Shown here piece by piece: positions 5,801-5,974 of a stretch of 5,974 nucleotides of DNA (positions are counted from its first letter, which is position 1; each line of letters begins with the position of its first letter). The stretch is from assembly GCA_003561595.1 (NCBI GenBank), contig PWWF01000034.1, forward strand, positions 1-5,974. The letters are read 5' to 3'. The notes below the pieces were generated by a model. That model searched no databases and was not told the origin of the DNA. It saw nothing but the letters and a program-made list of their open reading frames with translations. This stretch comes from Paracoccaceae bacterium. GTDB taxonomy: Bacteria > Pseudomonadota > Alphaproteobacteria > Rhodobacterales > Rhodobacteraceae. A program made the translations under genes and the position numbers.

Positions 5801-5974
5801 AATGTGTTTTCTTAAGGGGTAATGCCATGTATGTCCTGTATACAGATGACAGCATCCTTGGAGGTCCAGATCAACTTGAACTAGATCAGATAATCAGTGA
5901 CATGCAAGAAGTTGGATTAGATATCACAACTGAAGGTGGAATTGATGATTTCCTTGGAGTAAACATTGAAAGAA
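2788..5974 (+). CDS. pol: Pol polyprotein, N-terminal and central part: protease, integrase, reverse transcriptase
   Basis: Frame 1 is open from the codon after the gag stop to the window end, then continues at base 1 to TAG 1012-1014, giving 1359 residues. Domains by residue, counting from 2788: a Cys-rich hydrophobic N-terminus (1-45), protease (about 127-215, Asp132), an acidic linker, integrase zinc finger (His349, His354, Cys381, Cys384), integrase core (Asp416, Asp489, Glu524), integrase C-terminal part (to about 665), a linker with KTRSGKYYK, and RT (from about 817; Asp935, Asp1020, Asp1021). Pol is presumably made as a Gag-Pol fusion by reading through TGA 2785-2787. If it were translated separately, ATG 2839 would be the first start. 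No frameshift or second stop is present, which argues for recent activity. Confidence 0.94.
2860..2910 (+). other. Hydrophobic, membrane-like segment at the Pol N-terminus
   Basis: Pol residues 25-41 read FCICYMVSTLLCILSLF, seventeen almost uninterrupted hydrophobic residues with three Cys. A basic stretch (KSKRSLRR) follows at 2941-2964. This is the composition of a single membrane-spanning helix with positive residues behind it. It lies between the Gag finger and the protease, where copia elements usually have an undistinguished linker. It could also be a buried spacer helix or a by-product of RNA-level constraint at the recoding site. Confidence 0.45.
3151..3435 (+). other. Retroviral-type aspartic protease domain, unusual active site
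   Basis: The protease cuts Gag and Pol polyproteins during particle maturation. The expected active-site block appears as FDTDSIECGIDNRCSACISH, with the likely catalytic Asp at 3181-3183. Copia proteases normally read D-[ST]-G-A-[ST]-x-H; here Asp is followed by Asn-Arg-Cys-Ser, and only the final Ser-x-x-x-His side is preserved. The downstream block SYYTPDGDACLLSPQHW matches the copia segment VLYVPxxxxNLLSVxQL. I recall the IDNRCS form in other algal copia elements, so it is probably a lineage trait, not damage. Confidence 0.75.
3826..4785 (+). other. Integrase domain (HHCC zinc finger plus DDE core)
   Basis: Integrase inserts the finished DNA copy into host DNA. The N-terminal finger has His at 3832 and 3847 and Cys at 3928 and 3937 (LHQKFNHCS, then CSACLYGK, the copia GK hallmark); an extra Cys lies at 3913. 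The catalytic triad is Asp 4033-4035 (VSVDQM), Asp 4252-4254 (HADNGIF) and Glu 4357-4359 (HHQNGKAEN), with 34 residues between the last two. The C-terminal part carries QPFGCPVYVL, RSRIGVYLG and a VSPQFHVKFD ending, the usual copia tail blocks. All catalytic residues are intact. Confidence 0.93.
5236..5974 (+). other. Reverse transcriptase domain (N-terminal and catalytic part)
   Basis: The RT copies element RNA into DNA inside the particle. It begins with YYHEAMKAPDKQEFIKAML, the copia block that precedes the fingers. Next come ETYAPVASWPAIRTLLSL, the first catalytic Asp in VDYVQAYPQAP (5590-5592), then NIYGKKQSGRVWYQYL, and the active site YTDD (5839-5850). Copia RTs usually have YVDD; Thr replaces Val, as I recall for CoDi elements. 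The domain continues at base 1 and reaches about base 430. Confidence 0.95.
5854..5974. repeat. Terminal direct repeat, right copy (circular overlap)
   Basis: This is identical to bases 1-121. It should be counted once when the element is reconstructed. Reading frame 1 passes from here into base 122 without interruption because the unit length, 5853, is a multiple of three. Confidence 0.97.

Larger units (their letters stand above)
1..5974 (+). mobile_element. Complete Ty1/copia LTR retrotransposon, circularly permuted, one LTR
   Basis: The whole window is one retrotransposon. The order around the circle is LTR, leader, gag, protease, integrase, reverse transcriptase, RNase H, polypurine tract, LTR. 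Integrase lying before reverse transcriptase is the defining order of Ty1/copia (Pseudoviridae), as opposed to Ty3/gypsy. The opening point lies just after the YTDD motif of the RT, so pol is cut by the window edges. All catalytic domains are present and the reading frame is intact apart from one TGA between gag and pol, so the element looks young and possibly autonomous. The protein style resembles CoDi elements of diatoms; that placement is from memory and is less sure than the superfamily. Confidence 0.95.

Noticed and set aside
1..5974. Circular plasmid or circular DNA virus
   Set aside because: The identical ends suggest a circle, but the content is a single LTR retrotransposon with no replication or plasmid gene. 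LTR collapse or a one-LTR circle explains it.

Overview
The window is one complete Ty1/copia-type (Pseudoviridae) LTR retrotransposon, read as a circle that has been opened inside the reverse transcriptase. Bases 1-121 and 5854-5974 are identical, so the repeating unit is 5853 bp. It holds one LTR, a gag gene and a full pol gene that runs off the right edge and continues at the left edge. A linear genomic copy with two LTRs would be about 6.2 kb. No host gene, RNA gene, CRISPR array or bacterial signal is visible. All coding is on the + strand.

The host is a eukaryote. The protein flavour is that of the CoDi-like copia elements of diatoms and related marine algae, as I remember them: a protease reading IDNRCSACISH, LLSPQHW after it, an integrase reading SGVGAHHQNG, a reverse transcriptase with LYTDDSIL, and a Gag with a short C/H finger after a Lys-rich stretch. 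A diatom or other stramenopile is my best guess. This rests on memory of the family, not on a search.

Layout: 1-1014 is the end of pol (late RT, RNase H, stop TAG). 1015-1037 is a short spacer ending in a polypurine tract. 1038-1391 is the LTR, bounded by TGCAA and TTGCA, with a TATATAAG box, a cluster of ATGAC/GTCAT motifs and several inverted repeats. 1392-1548 is the leader, which lacks a normal tRNA-3'-end primer site. 1549-2787 is gag (412 codons). 2788-5974 is pol (protease, integrase, RT), in the same frame as gag and separated from it only by one TGA.

The most interesting point is the gag-pol junction. Frame 1 is open from 1549 through the edge to 1014 (1772 sense codons counting the TGA), with a single stop at 2785-2787. 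Seven bases after that TGA a 12-bp stem (three G-U pairs) can form from 2795-2806 with 2816-2827. This is the layout expected of a stop-codon readthrough signal controlling the Gag to Gag-Pol ratio. A termination-reinitiation route through a 20-codon minicistron is an alternative. Other oddities are the non-canonical protease active site, the missing primer site, a CHHC Gag finger and a hydrophobic segment at the Pol N-terminus.
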